From Leishmania martiniquensis (Eukaryota; Euglenozoa; Kinetoplastea; Trypanosomatida; Trypanosomatidae), in contig NC_090157.1 of assembly GCF_017916325.1 (NCBI RefSeq), forward strand, positions 528,501 to 592,500: a stretch of DNA of 64,000 bases. The letters are read 5' to 3'. Made by a program: the position numbers and the translations under genes. A model generated the notes under the pieces. That model saw only the letters and a program-made list of their open reading frames with translations. It was not told where the DNA came from and did no database searches. Below are positions 19,063-30,600 of the stretch, one piece after another; the first letter of the stretch is position 1; each line of letters begins with the position of its first letter.

Positions 19063-20590
19063 GTCTCGATCGAGGCCGGGCACGAGGTGATCAGCAATAG
19101 GGAAAATGGATACGGTGCAAGTTGAAGAGGCACAGCTGTGTGTGTGTGTGCGTGTGTACGTCGTCCTCTCGCTCTCTATGGTGGTGATGACTTCTTCTGT
19201 GGGGTGTAGGAAGGTGGGGTGTCACGTCCGCCACTTTCACCGTGCACGTACAACCGCAACGGAATAGTCAGTGGGTCGGCTGGTGGCGTTAGTGAAAGGC
19301 AAAGTTGAAGGCGCTGCTGGCCATCGAGGTTCATCGAGCAGGAACGCACGACAGCGGGTGAAGTAAGAAGGAACGGGGGAGAGGAGTGGGCCCTTGAGAG
19401 AGCGTATAGAGAGAGAGAGCAACGATCAACCTGAGAGTCGTCCGCTTTCGGTCAGCGTGGCCTCGGCGGCAGTTCCGCGGGGATGTAATGGTGGGGCGGT
19501 GGGGCATCGCGCATACCTGTAGGAAGCGGAATGTAAAGAAGGAAGTGCGAGAGCCGCTGAGGCATCGGGAGGAGAGGATGCACGCGGCTGGATCGCTGCG
19601 AGGCCCCTGAAGAAGATATTTGGCTTTGCTTGCCCCTTCCCCAATTCTTTTCAAGAAGGGGCATTCTGTTCCCCTCCCCGTCTTGTGCAGCCGCAACGAA
19701 CTCCTCCCTCATGGAGGGGGGAGGGGGGCATGTGATAGGACAACACGGAGTCGGTCCGCCGCTGTTCCTCTTTTCCCTCTGCCCGTTGTCCGTCTCCGCT
19801 GCCGCTTTTGTAAGTGCCTGCGTACGAACGCCCGGCACACACGCATACCACTGTACATGCGCCTGCCGGTGCATCCACACAGCGGCAGCCGCCATCCCAC
19901 ACGCACCCAGCCCAGGCGGCGTGGAAGAGCGCAGGCAAGCAAAGGCGAGAAGAGAGAGGGAAAGAGAGCGGAATGCGAAACAGCATGAAGAGGTGGGCAA
20001 AGACGCATGCATGGACCCGCACGCAGGCTGCATGTGCACATCTCCTCCTCTCTAAGCCTCTCTCTCCCCCCGCCCCGGGGATGGGTCAGACTTAGGAGCA
20101 CGTCTCCCTCACCAAGACACGCACATGGGCCCTATTGTCGCGCTCGCTTCCCGGTACTGAGGCGTAAAGTGTGTTGGGAAAGGGGGAAGGAGTAAGGCGT
20201 CTCCGCTTGGCAGGGCCGCGGCGCTCATCCTTGCGCGTCGCGTGGGGGGGCAGAAGAGAGGTGTGGGTGCGAGAGCGTGGGTGGGAAAGGTCGTTGGAGC
20301 CGTGGCATGGCGAAGAGTTAGGGAGAAGGGAAAGGGATGGGCGCAAGCGAAAAAAAAAACGCAGTCAACATGCAGACACACACAGAGACACATCAGCACA
20401 CATCAATAGGCACAGTGCAAAGCGGAAGAGCCTCTCGGTCCGCCTCGCACGAGATGAACAGAGGCGAGGAAGTCAAAAAGAGACACACACAAAGGCGCGC
20501 CATCACCTCGCCAGAGAGCGCTCGTGCGCGTGCGCGCACAAGCCCTCGTCCCCTCACACAACCCCGTCCCGCCCACCTGTCCTCGCCACC
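19063..20590. other. Intergenic region between R2 and ATG12-like genes
   Basis: It holds the R2 5' leader and splice signal, then the 3' UTR of the ATG12-like gene. Two short hairpins are visible: perfect 8-bp arms GCCCCTTC (19632-19639) and GAAGGGGC (19655-19662), and C-rich/G-rich arms at 19703-19721. A GT repeat lies at about 19138-19156. I see no gene. Confidence 0.45.
19317..19420 (-). other. Predicted spliced-leader acceptor for R2 gene
   Basis: Minus sense has CT-rich runs (about 19340-19420, including CTCTCTCTCTAT and CCTTCTTACTTC) with the first clear CAG at 19317-19318. The leader would be about 255 nt. This is less sharp than the other sites in the window. Confidence 0.35.
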
Positions 20591-21727
20591 TCACAGGATC
20601 GCTGCAGCCTCCTCCGCGGAGGGGCGCGCGTCTCCGCCGAAGGTGTTCTCTAGCAAGTAGCCAAGGTAGAGAAAGCCGTCTGGGTTGCGGTAGCGCTCGT
20701 AGAGGTCGCCGAGAAGGGAGCTGCCAGGCACGAGTACGTCGTTCTCGCCAACGGACAAAAAGAGCGACTGGCAACTGTCCAGGGCTAAGCGGCCCCGCAG
20801 CGTCAGGATGACTTCGGCCACCGACTTGGAGCGCGGTAAGACACACTTGAGCGTACTCTTCGTAGAAGGGGAGGTGAGGGTGTAAACGGGCGAGGGCACC
20901 GTCGCACTCGCACCGGTGCGGTCGCTGGAGAAGCGCTGCCCGAGCCATGCGTAGCTGCCGGCACTGCCTGCGGAGCCAGCGGCCGACCTTGACTCGCCTT
21001 GCGGAAGGGATGGCGGCGGCGAGAGTCGCAGGTGGCTCTCTGCCGGCTCCACAATAACTGGAACAGTGCCAGCGCCGTATAGGGTGCGCATTTTCTTGGA
21101 CAGCAGGCAGCGGCACTCGAACGAGTGCATATACTGGTAATGCGTGCGCGGCGGCGGCGGCGGCGCAGGCATGCCAATGACTTGGGACGAGGTGGTAAGT
21201 GGCGATGACGAGGGAGGCGTGAGGAGCGGCGGCGTCAACGTTGGCGAAGGGCTCGGCAATGCATGACAGTCTCGCTCGCACGATACCGCGACGCTGGTGG
21301 AGGTGTGCGCATGCCCTGGAGGGCACACAGCGGCGTGAGAAGGCGGGACTGGCCCCGAGACGGCGGATTGGCAACGCGTTCTCATTCCAGTCTGCTCTTG
21401 CGTCGCTCCTCGCAGAGAGGGTCGATGCTGGCTGCCTGTAGTGGCGCCGACAGAGAGTGAAGGTAAGGACGAGATAGTGCTGGGGCTCTTGCCGGAGGAT
21501 GTCGTTCTCTCGTCCTTTGTCTGTCGAAGAGCTGCTGGGGAGGGGGTAGAGGAGGCTGCCTTGCTCCCGCTCTGGTGGTGGTGGTCGCCCTCCCCCCCAT
21601 CATCGCCACACTCGCACGGTGACATGTACGGTGCAGATGAGAAGGACGAGGAGGACGGCAGTGGCGACGATGAATGTGGTGGCGCGGCAGCGCCCAACGA
21701 AGCATGCCCGTCGCCTACGCGTGGCAT
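20591..21727 (-). CDS. ATG12: Atg8/Atg12-family ubiquitin-like protein, probable ATG12
   Basis: This 378-residue protein ends in an autophagy-type ubiquitin fold. Residues 201-227 (HSFECR, KKMRTL, VPVIVE) match the start of the Atg8 fold. Residues 291-364 (LPRSKSVAEV, CQSLFLSVGEND, SLLGDLYERY, DGFLYLGYLLENTFG) match its second half. Between them is a ~60-residue Ser/Gly/Pro insert (230-290). The first ~195 residues are a disordered Ser/Pro/His extension. The fold ends in Gly364-Gly365 followed by 13 residues (DARPSAEEAAAIL), so conjugation would need C-terminal trimming by an Atg4-type protease. Leishmania ATG12 is known to be atypical, and I recall it next to the R2 gene; that position is the basis for the symbol. 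The fold itself looks closer to Atg8, so the choice is open. The ATG at 21727 lies 58 nt after a strong splice signal. Confidence 0.75.
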   Translation of the reverse strand: MPRVGDGHASLGAAAPPHSSSPLPSSSSFSSAPYMSPCECGDDGGEGDHHHQSGSKAASSTPSPAALRQTKDERTTSSGKSPSTISSLPSLSVGATTGSQHRPSLRGATQEQTGMRTRCQSAVSGPVPPSHAAVCPPGHAHTSTSVAVSCERDCHALPSPSPTLTPPLLTPPSSSPLTTSSQVIGMPAPPPPPRTHYQYMHSFECRCLLSKKMRTLYGAGTVPVIVEPAESHLRLSPPPSLPQGESRSAAGSAGSAGSYAWLGQRFSSDRTGASATVPSPVYTLTSPSTKSTLKCVLPRSKSVAEVILTLRGRLALDSCQSLFLSVGENDVLVPGSSLLGDLYERYRNPDGFLYLGYLLENTFGGDARPSAEEAAAIL

Positions 21728-23321
21728 CTTCGTACAGCAGTCACAGAGTCGAAGGCAGCTTGCAAGATGAGAGCACTCAGCGGCGCTAAGACAGAGAGAT
21801 AGAGAGAGAAAAAAAGGAGGGCCGGGAAGCGCGGCCTGTTTTTTTTTCTTCCATCTATGCAGAGGAAGGGAAGAGAGACAGAGAAAGGGCCTCTCGCTTT
21901 AGCAGTGAGCAGGTAAGCGCCCCCCCTCCAGGGCGTCGCACGCAGTGAAGCAGCCCTCACGACAGAAGAGAGAGAGGAGACGAGTGAACGGGCTGTAGCC
22001 CAAGCGATGGCCATGCCCAAGAAAGCAGTGTGTGTGCGTGGTGGGGGGGAGAAGGGGACTCTTTGCAGACGAATGACGGCAAATGCGAGCGACAACCGAA
22101 GAAAGGAGTCGGGTCAGCCAAAGCACGACGAGCGAGGCGCGCTCGAGCAGGGGCTTTCAATAGAGGCGCACGAATAAGAGTGCGAGCATTGGGGGGAGAC
22201 GAGAGAGGCAGAGGGGGGAGGCAGCACACAAGCGGGAGATGAAGATGTGACGCACATCGGCTGTCCTTTCGTCAAACGGTCTCTCCTGCGCGGGAGGCTA
22301 CCAAGCTGCTCGCGTGCGTTGGCAAGGAAGTGCGTTTACCTCCAGCGGTAATTTAGGCGCTGGACAGCGGCCTCGGGGAACATGGGCGGCGAGACAGCGA
22401 AGTGCAGGCAGGAGGGAGGGAGTAGGCGAAGCTAAGCGGGGCTGAGAAGCAAAGTCAGGTGAGCAAGCGCACCCCGCACTCACGCATCCTCGGCCTAAAG
22501 GCGATTGACTGTGGGGAAGGAAAATACGACGGCGCGCCGCTTTCGCCACTAATGCGTGTGTGTGTGTGTGCGGCGTTGTGTCAGCCGAGGACAACTTTCT
22601 TTTTATCCCCTCCCCCTTCCCCTTTCTCTGCCTCTCTCCCACCCACACCGACACTTCGAGTACCCTTTATCCTCGTCTGATAGCATATCTTTGACGCGCG
22701 CAAGCTAACAGGTACGGTCACCGCGTTTCCTCGCTTTTTTTTTTCGGAGCAAGCACACGCACACGCACACACAGACACACACAGACGCTAGTTTAAACCC
22801 AAGCGAAGAGAGCAGAACGTGAAAGGGCGGCTGCATCGCACACGCTTTCTTGCGCAAAGAGGTCGGATCAGAGGCAGAGGAGAGAGGGGAGCGCGCGCTG
22901 AAGAGAAAGAGACACGACATCTGGTAGCTGCTGCATCGATGTACGGCCGCACTCGTCTCTGTCGAACTATGTCGAGGAACAAAAGAAGGGGAGGGGGGGC
23001 ATGGGGAAGGCATCAGCTCGGAGAACTCCGGACCGGGAGTAGGGGGAGCAGAAGAAAGCAGATGGTGTGCGCGTTTGGGCCTCCGCGTGACTGGGCGCCT
23101 CTCTCTCCTCATCTCTCTGTGTCGGCCTCTCGCCTCCACTCTGAGCACGTATACATGCGCAGCAAAGTCCCCCGCCACCCGGTCTATACTCGTCGTCTTT
23201 CGGCAGCAGACGCATCGGCACCCCAGCCACCGTGGCCCCTCTCCACTTTCGGCCATTGCCGACGATCCGCCGCTTCGACGACCATCACAGCTCAGCTGTT
23301 CCATCTGGACGGACTCGGCTG
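21728..23321. other. Intergenic region between ATG12-like and coiled-coil protein genes
   Basis: This contains the ATG12-like splice signal and the 3' UTR of the coiled-coil gene. Simple repeats include a GT tract at about 22555-22571 and a CA-rich tract at about 22750-22785. An open frame from 22705 to 23814 overlaps the 3' end of the coiled-coil gene in another frame and is a shadow. Confidence 0.45.
21786..21820 (-). other. Predicted spliced-leader acceptor for ATG12-like gene
   Basis: Minus sense reads CCCTCCTTTTTTTCTCTCTC, then further CT repeats ending in GTCTTAG, with AG at 21786-21787. The leader is about 58 nt. It is one of the clearest sites in the window. Confidence 0.6.
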
Positions 23322-26300
23322 CTAGGGTTGCCCACCGTACAGCGGCGTCCAGTCGCGCGAGCGTTGGGGGGAAGGGGTGTGCTCCTCGTCCATCAGGAGC
23401 CCTGCTGAAGCCGCTGCTGCCTCGCCGCTGTCGTCGTCGCTGATGTCCTCTTCGTTGAGGGCGAGAGAGTCGATGCATAACCGCTTCATTTCGTACAAAA
23501 GACCTTTGGCCTTCTCCAAAGCGGCGGCAGACTGCCTCACGCGCGCCTCGACCTCCCCCATGGCAGCCGCGACACCCTCCGCACGAGACACCGCTGTCTC
23601 CCACGCCTCCTCCTCTGCCCTGTGCGCCGCCTCCTTCGCTTGTAGCTCCAGCTCGAGCAGTGCAGTATGGAACCGCTGCAGCTGATGCTCGTCGGCAGCG
23701 CCGCCACACAGCGCCGTCACCTGATGCTGTCGCGCCAGACGGCGCGGCGTCAGCGGTGCCGTGATGGTTGAGATACGCGGGGTGGCCACAGAAGTGCTGG
23801 TGTTCATCGTGCACGTCAGTGGGCGGATCGAGACGCTTCTTAGCCCCTCCTGCTCCGAGTATGCAAGCGGCTCCGCAAGTGGTGCAGAGGCAGAGACGCC
23901 GCCCCTGTTGGGCTCACAGCTTGGCCCTTGCGCAGGCGCGGGCCTGCACGAGTCGATGGTGGGGGTGGCAACGCTTGCCATTGCATCTGCCCTAAGCAAC
24001 AGGGCGAGGGTCGGAGAGGTAGTCACGGCCTGCCAGGAGGCGCGAGGCGATGGCGAAAGCACTCCCGCCTCACGCGACACCAACGTCGCACCACCGAAAC
24101 TCTGCTGAGAGTAGCTGACCGCTGCGCCGTTGCTCTTCACCTCGGCTGAAGCGCCCACTGGGGACGAGGCCGCAGACGGACGCGCTGGGGAAGGCGAAGA
24201 GGAAGTGCAGGACTGCGGGTGCTCAGCCCCACAGTCGCACGTGTGTTTAACAGCCGTCGTCTGCGCCTGCAGACGTAAACACGCAGCCGACTCCGCAGTT
24301 AGCGACGACGCGCCTAGAGACAATGGCGGGTACGTGGACGAGAATGTGCTCACGTAACGCCGCGTCAGCACAGGGGAAAGAGCCATTGACGCCCCGCGAG
24401 GCGCCGCCTCGGCAGCCGCAGCGAGCGAGTCAACTGTCACGATGCTCCTTTCTGTGTCGTTGCGCTCCATAAAAGATGCGAAAGCGCTGCTCGATGGTGG
24501 GCCTGAGGCACAGCCGGATGTGCAGCGCAGGCTCTCGTTGTCATGCGACCCGACCTGAATGTGCTGGGACATGCCATCGACGGTGCCGGTACTCTCTCCC
24601 ATGTGGCAGCAGCCGCTCTCCTTCGTCTGCGAGTGCAGCGCGGCCGCCAGGGCCTCGGCGTGCAGCTCTGACTCCTCCAGTGCCAACTCAAGCTCCTCCA
24701 CTCTCCGCATGGCGGCGCGTTCGGCGGCGCGCGCCACTACCAGCATTCCGACGGCCTCCTCCATATCCTCAGTGGCTTTTTTGTAGTCGCGCTCAAGCAC
24801 GGACTGTTCCCGAAGAAGCCCAGCGTAGTTTTGTTGATGGCGCTGCTGAAATGCCGCGAGCCGAACGGTTCGCCGATCCAGCCGAAGCTGTAGCTGCTGC
24901 TTTTCTGAGCGTAGAGCGCGCGTGTGCTGCTCCAGATGATGGACGTAAGCTTCCAGGTCGCGCGTATAGGTGATGTCAAGCGCGGCATCCATGGCGCCAT
25001 CTGCTGCGGAGTTCGCAAAGGCATCTCTGCCTTGTATCCCCGACACTGCGGACTCCTCTGGGACTGATTCTAAGAGATGATGAGCGCGTGTGTTGCTGCT
25101 CGTCGCAGCACGGCAGGGTCGTTCCTCGGCGACGTGCTCCCCGCGGGACGCCCCCACAGCTCTCTTGCACACCATATCTGTGCTATCGATGAGATGTGAC
25201 GGGTGCAGAAGGGGCCCTGGGGGCGATCCGCGGCAGCGAAGATCCTGTAAATCCTTTGCCAATACCGCTGCTCTTGCCTCCGCAAGGCGCAGCTGCGCTT
25301 GCAGGAGTCGCTGCTCCTCGCACACTTGTCGCACCCACACCTCCGCATCTTGCTGAACGGCAGCACGCAGCCCGTCCCGCCAGACCTCCTGTGCCTGCAG
25401 CTGCAGAATACGCGCAATACCGCAAGAGGTACTCACAGTAGATGACGGAGGCAAAGAAGAGAGTGCTACAGTGGTTGACTGTGGTGCATGAACGGTCCTG
25501 CACCGCTGTTCATCTCGCGGGGAGGCCGATGCAGCGCTCGCGGCAACTGCAGCGGAGATGACGATGCGGCCGCCGTCTACCTCGCCCTGCTGCATTCGGG
25601 TGGGGAGCAGTATCGAGGATTTCGCTGCTACAAGGGGCCCGTCTCCTTCCTCCAGAGCATGGTCGGACTTGGGCATCGCCTTCCCTTCTTCGCCCTCTCG
25701 TGTCTGTCGCCCTTTCTGTTTCGCAGTTACAGTAGACGCTGGCGTGATGGGCAGTGATGGGGCGCCAGATGCACGTACCTCCTTCCACGGAGAAGAAGTG
25801 TTAGCGCTTTGGGCGGCCTCAGCCCGCTGGGCCACGAAGTGTCCCCGCACTGGCGCAGCCTGAGGCACTTGCCGCGTGCAGAGAGTGGAGGACGACGAGG
25901 ACGACAACAGCGCCACTCGCGTATCGGCGTCGCTGCCGTCACAGAGATGCTGCGGCGGGGTTGCCAATGGTGGATAGAGCGAAGAAGAGTGAGAACCGGT
26001 GATGGAGGTGGTTGGTGGGGACGAATCGGCCAGCTGCAGCGGCGCCGCTGCTGCTAGAGATGGGGAAGTGGGCGAAGGCATCCTAGGCCCGCACAGATCT
26101 GTTCGATCTGGCTCTCCATCACCGCGCCCCGCCGTCTCTGCCGCGCTCGCGTAGTGTCGCCTCACTCCTGCCGCAGATGTCATCGTAGAGCCTTGCGTCG
26201 GCGCTGTCACCGTCCCTTGCGCAAGAGAAGGCGCGGATGTTGAGCACTGCCCAGCCGGCACGGCGTTCCATGACAGCTCTTCTGTGCTTGCACCGTCATT

Positions 26301-26444
26301 GGTCAGTGTATGCGCCTCATCGACCGCGCCAGATGAGTCCCCAGAGCACTCTAGCAGTACTGTTAAAGGACCCGCGAGACTGCAGCCTTCGAGTTGCCCT
26401 TCTAATGCGGGTGCATGCGCGCTGTTTGCCCTGAGCCGGGGCAT
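23322..26444 (-). CDS. Coiled-coil protein of unknown function
   Basis: This 1040-residue protein has a disordered Ser/Thr/Ala/Pro-rich first third. Three coiled-coil regions follow: one at nt 25440-25240 (QAQEVWRDGL, RLLQAQLRLAEARAAVLAKD), a longer one at nt 24990-24640 (YVHHLEQHTRALRSEKQQLQ and LEESELHAEALAAAL), and a C-terminal one at nt 23720-23470. A disordered linker lies between the second and third. The end is acidic (NEEDISDDDSGE). This layout is common for trypanosomatid cytoskeletal or basal-body proteins, but I see no diagnostic domain. The ATG at 26444 is the first in frame and follows a pyrimidine tract and a CAG by only 7 nt. The open frame continues to 26651 with protein-like residues but has no ATG before a stop at 26688-26690, so the start is somewhat uncertain. 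Confidence 0.8.
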   Translation of the reverse strand: MPRLRANSAHAPALEGQLEGCSLAGPLTVLLECSGDSSGAVDEAHTLTNDGASTEELSWNAVPAGQCSTSAPSLAQGTVTAPTQGSTMTSAAGVRRHYASAAETAGRGDGEPDRTDLCGPRMPSPTSPSLAAAAPLQLADSSPPTTSITGSHSSSLYPPLATPPQHLCDGSDADTRVALLSSSSSSTLCTRQVPQAAPVRGHFVAQRAEAAQSANTSSPWKEVRASGAPSLPITPASTVTAKQKGRQTREGEEGKAMPKSDHALEEGDGPLVAAKSSILLPTRMQQGEVDGGRIVISAAVAASAASASPRDEQRCRTVHAPQSTTVALSSLPPSSTVSTSCGIARILQLQAQEVWRDGLRAAVQQDAEVWVRQVCEEQRLLQAQLRLAEARAAVLAKDLQDLRCRGSPPGPLLHPSHLIDSTDMVCKRAVGASRGEHVAEERPCRAATSSNTRAHHLLESVPEESAVSGIQGRDAFANSAADGAMDAALDITYTRDLEAYVHHLEQHTRALRSEKQQLQLRLDRRTVRLAAFQQRHQQNYAGLLREQSVLERDYKKATEDMEEAVGMLVVARAAERAAMRRVEELELALEESELHAEALAAALHSQTKESGCCHMGESTGTVDGMSQHIQVGSHDNESLRCTSGCASGPPSSSAFASFMERNDTERSIVTVDSLAAAAEAAPRGASMALSPVLTRRYVSTFSSTYPPLSLGASSLTAESAACLRLQAQTTAVKHTCDCGAEHPQSCTSSSPSPARPSAASSPVGASAEVKSNGAAVSYSQQSFGGATLVSREAGVLSPSPRASWQAVTTSPTLALLLRADAMASVATPTIDSCRPAPAQGPSCEPNRGGVSASAPLAEPLAYSEQEGLRSVSIRPLTCTMNTSTSVATPRISTITAPLTPRRLARQHQVTALCGGAADEHQLQRFHTALLELELQAKEAAHRAEEEAWETAVSRAEGVAAAMGEVEARVRQSAAALEKAKGLLYEMKRLCIDSLALNEEDISDDDSGEAAAASAGLLMDEEHTPSPQRSRDWTPLYGGQP

Positions 26445-26451
26445 GGCAGCA

Positions 26452-26496
26452 CTGCGCGTGAATGGGGCCGTGGAGGAAGTAGCGGAAGAAGATGGG
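26452..26496 (-). other. Predicted spliced-leader acceptor for coiled-coil gene
   Basis: Minus sense reads CCACCCATCTTCTTCCGCTA and continues CTTCCTCC (about 26466-26496), followed by CGCGCAG with AG at 26452-26453. The leader would be 7 nt. A second tract near 26760-26780 could give a longer leader. Confidence 0.4.
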
Positions 26497-27471
26497 TGGC
26501 GCGCAGATGCATTATGCGCCAACGCGCTCAGCGGGGCGTTGGGATTCCCAATCGAATTGTCCAGGCTGACTGGAGCCTGGCTCTGCCGACGCAGCTGCGG
26601 GGCGCTCGCAGAAGCACGGTGTATACCATCACTTCCCTGCAGCGCACGCAACCCCCCCGCCTCCTCACTGTGCGTGCTCCTCCCCCCTCATAGCTCATGC
26701 TGCAGCCACTCCCGGAAGTGTCTTGACCAGAATGCTCGTTGAAATGTCAATGGCCGAACGCGGAGAAGGAGGAGGAGGCGCTAGTCACTGCTCCTGCGCG
26801 GACGCGTGCGCGCGTGCCGGTGAGGAGAAAGACAGATGTGAGCGGAGGAATTCGCGAGTATATTCGTATCAACGAGCACACGCGCAGGCGCACCCCCCCC
26901 CTTGGCGGTCATGAAGAAACGCGCCGCCATCATGAGGGGGGAGGGGGGCGTGAATTGAGAAGCCGCACCAACAGCGCGCCAGGGAAAGGGATGAAATCGG
27001 AGAGAAGACCGCGGGAGGAGGCGCGCCGGCCTCCGCCTCCTCCTCCTCCCCACCACCAGTAAAGGCTCAGGCAGTCGCAGAGAAGGGAGAAAGGAGGATG
27101 ACAGGCCCCTACCCCGCGTTCGCCCCACCACCACCCACCTACCTCCGACAGCCACCCCTCTTCCCATCACGCAGGCAAAGTTCGCCAATATATGTGTGTA
27201 CATGTGGGAATACATACTGAGTTCGGTGCCTCTTTCGTCTTGGCGCTCAGGTGAGTCTGTGCCTGCGGGTGTGCGAAAAGATCTCAACGGGGGAGCCCTT
27301 GGGCTCACGCCGGGGGGAGGGGGATGGGAGCGACGCGATGGTACATGTGTCACACTCAGACACCGCGGGTGCGCAACAGGGCAGCTACAAGCGTCGCAGT
27401 TTGGACGGCCTTTTCCTCACCGGGAAAGAGAGAGACAGAAAAAAAGTCGCGAACGGCCGAACTGAGATTCA

Positions 27472-27495
27472 AACACACACACACACACACACACG
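27472..27495. repeat. (CA)n microsatellite
   Basis: An uninterrupted CA run of about 11 units lies in the presumed 3' UTR of giant gene 1. Confidence 0.85.
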
Positions 27496-27671
27496 GAGGC
27501 ATCTGCGCCTCTATCACCGGAGCAGAGAATTAAAAAAAAAGAGACACTCAATGGCCGTTCGAACGCCGGTGAACGAGGCGCGAAAGTGCGGCAACTCCCA
27601 ACCCGCCCCACTCCAACACCGCCAACATCACCTATCCCGAAAGCAGGCTGACGGAAACCTTTAGCGCACTC

Positions 27672-30600
27672 TCAGCTGCTTCCATTCGCGTTTCCGTCCC
27701 CCAATGGCGTGCGCGTTCGCCCTTGTATCACCCGCAGCTCCGAAATCTTATGCAGCAGGGCGCGTGCATTGCTGGCGGATGTCTCACCACCGCGCAAGTG
27801 CGCACTAAGTTCTTCCATCAGCCGGCTGATGTGTAGATTTAGCATCGCTAAGGCTTCGTTGTAGCTCACGCTCGTGGCGTCTCGCTCCTCCATAAGGGCC
27901 TCTTTCTCCCGCTTGAGCTGTTCCAGCTGCTCCCGCAGTACCACGGAAGTGTGGATCCGGGTGCTCTCCGACACTGGAGGAGAGCGACCGCCGCTGCCGC
28001 CGCCACTACCCTCAGGGTTAGGCTGGACGAGACCGTCCCCATCACTACCGCCAACACGTGAGCTGCTCTCTATGGCACGTTCAGCCCCTGAAGGACCGCC
28101 TAATGCGCGGTCGGTCCCTCTTTCCTGGCCCAGCAATGAAACGAGGCGCTGCTTCTCCTCCATTGCCACATCATATCGAGCCTGAAGCGCATGCAGATCC
28201 TCCTGATACTCGTCGCGGGCACGCAACGCCGCCAACTCTGCAGCCCTCGCACCCTCCAACAACTTCACAAACTCTTCGAGCCTCTCGAGCGTGTCTGTGC
28301 ACTCCCTCGAGGCGCACTCCAGCTCCCGCTCTACGCCGGCCAAGCGCTCACCATATGAGTCGGCCAGAAGACCCGTGAATCTCTTTGCGAGCAGAAGCGC
28401 CTCCTCTGCCATCACCCGCCGGAGACGCTCCCGTTGCATTTCCTCTGAGGTCGTCAACCACATGACACTCTCACCAGTCCCTTCCAAGGTGCCTTTCGTC
28501 TCAAACGCGCCTCCGTCCTCGCCCTTCCCCACCCCGTCCACGCCCCCTCCCTTCTCCGCCTCGCCACGTGCCTCCCTCGCCTGCGCCTCCTCGACCACCT
28601 CCCCTCGACCGCGCCACACCGCAGCCTCTTCTTCCAGATCACTCAGCCGAATATGAAGCCGCGCGATCTCCCTCTCTCGCTTGGCGGCTACCGCTAGCGC
28701 AGCATCAGCCCCGCGTTTGGGTCCCTGGCGCAGCCCGTAAAGCTCCATCGTCAAGGGGTAGTCGTACTCGTGCAGACGGCGGTCTATTTCGCTCCCGGTC
28801 ACGTCAGCGTCGTGCTGCACCTTTACAGTGGCCTGCAGCCCCCCAGCCGAAAAGCGCACCAACTCCACATCCTTGCGGGTGACATGGCACGCGTGGCTCA
28901 CGTCCACCACAAACGCCTCGCGAAGCGCCTCGGGGTGCTCCTGCAGCACAACGCCCCAGTCGTCTCCTGAGAGACGCACAGAGTGCACTGTCACCACCGC
29001 CTCCCCATGGCCGCTTTTCTTTCGCCGCTCGTCATAAAAGCTTAGCTCGGCAATTTTCTCTAGCAACCTTTCGCCCTCAGCGACTCTGCCCCCAGGCAGC
29101 ACATCCTCCTCACTAAGCTGCAAGACTAACCCAGCGCACTCCGACTCCAGCGCCTCACGCCTCACCTGCGCATTGGCCAGCTGCCTTCTCAGGACATGCA
29201 CGCAGGCAGAAGCTTCAGCGACTTCACCCTCCAGAGAAGCCAAGCATTCACTCTTTTCTGCCTCCTCGACAACAAGTCGTCTTACCACCTCCTCGAGCCG
29301 CAGAGCTTCCGACTCCCTCTCCGAGCACTGCGCCTCCGCGTCCCGCAGCTGCGCCTGCACGTCGGCTAGGTGGCCTCTCAGGTCCTTAATTTCAGACATG
29401 CTCTCTGCACACTGCGCCTCCGCGTCCCGCAGCTGCGCCTGCACGTCAGCCACCTCGGCATCCCTGTCCCTACGCTGGGCCTCCGCATCCCGCAGCTGCG
29501 CCTGCACGTCGGCTAGGTGGCCTCTCAGGTCCTTAATTTCAGACATGCTCTCTGCACACTGCGCCTCCGCGTCCCGCAGCTGCGCCTGCAGAGCAGCCAC
29601 CTCGGCATCCCTGTCCCTACGCTGGGCCTCCGCGTCCCGCAGCTGCGCCTGCACGTCAGCCACCTCGGCATCCCTGTCCCTACGCTGGGCCTCCGCATCC
29701 CGCAGCTGCGCCTGCACGTCGGCTAGGTGGCCTCTCAGGTCCTTAATTTCAGACATGCTCTCTGCACACTGCGCCTCCGCGTCCCGCAGCTGCGCCTGCA
29801 CGTCAGCCACCTCGGCATCCCTGTCCCTACGCTGGGCCTCCGCATCCCGCAGCTGCGCCTGCACGTCGGCTAGGTGGCCTCTCAGGTCCTTAATTTCAGA
29901 CATGCTCTCTGCACACTGCGCCTCCGCGTCCCGCAGCTGCGCCTGCACGGCAGCCACCTCGGCATCCCTGTCCCTACGCTGGGCCTCCGCGTCCCGCAGC
30001 TGCGCCTGCACGTCGGCTAGGTGGCCTCTCAGGTCCTTAATTTCAGACATGCTCTCTGCACACTGCGCCTCCGCGTCCCGCAGCTGCGCCTGCACGTCGG
30101 CTAGGTGGCCTCTCAGGTCCTTAATTTCAGACATGCTCTCTGCACACTGCGCCTCCGCGTCCCGCAGCTGCGCCTGCAGAGCAGCCACCTCGGCATCCCT
30201 GTCCCTACGCTGGGCCTCCGCATCCCGCAGCTGCGCCTGCACGTCGGCTAGGTGGCCTCTCAGGTCCTTAATTTCAGACATGCTCTCTGCACACTGCGCC
30301 TCCGCGTCCCGCAGCTGCGCCTGCAGAGCAGCCACCTCGGCATCCCTGTCCCTACGCTGGGCCTCCGCGTCCCGCAGCTGCGCCTGCACGTCAGCCACCT
30401 CGGCATCCCTGTCTGCGCACTGCGCCTCCGCCTTCTCGAGGCGCGCGTCCACGTCGGCTAGGTGGTCTCTCAGGTCCTTAATTTCAGACATGCTCTCTGC
30501 ACACTGCGCCTCCGCGTCCCGCAGCTGCGCCTGCAGAGCAGCCACCTCGGCATCCCTGTCCCTACGCTGGGCCTCCGCGTCCCGCAGCTGCGCCTGCACG

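Larger units (their letters stand above)
26445..27671. other. Intergenic region between coiled-coil protein and giant gene 1
   Basis: It holds the coiled-coil gene splice signal, a C-run/G-run hairpin candidate at about 26895-26955, and a CA microsatellite (27472-27495). The upper part is the 3' UTR of giant gene 1. I see no gene. Confidence 0.45.

Noticed and set aside
22705..23814. Minus-strand 369-codon frame overlapping the 3' end of the coiled-coil gene
   Set aside because: It overlaps the C-terminal coiled coil in another frame, is Arg/Gly/Ser-rich, and ends in simple CA-repeat translation (CVCVCV).
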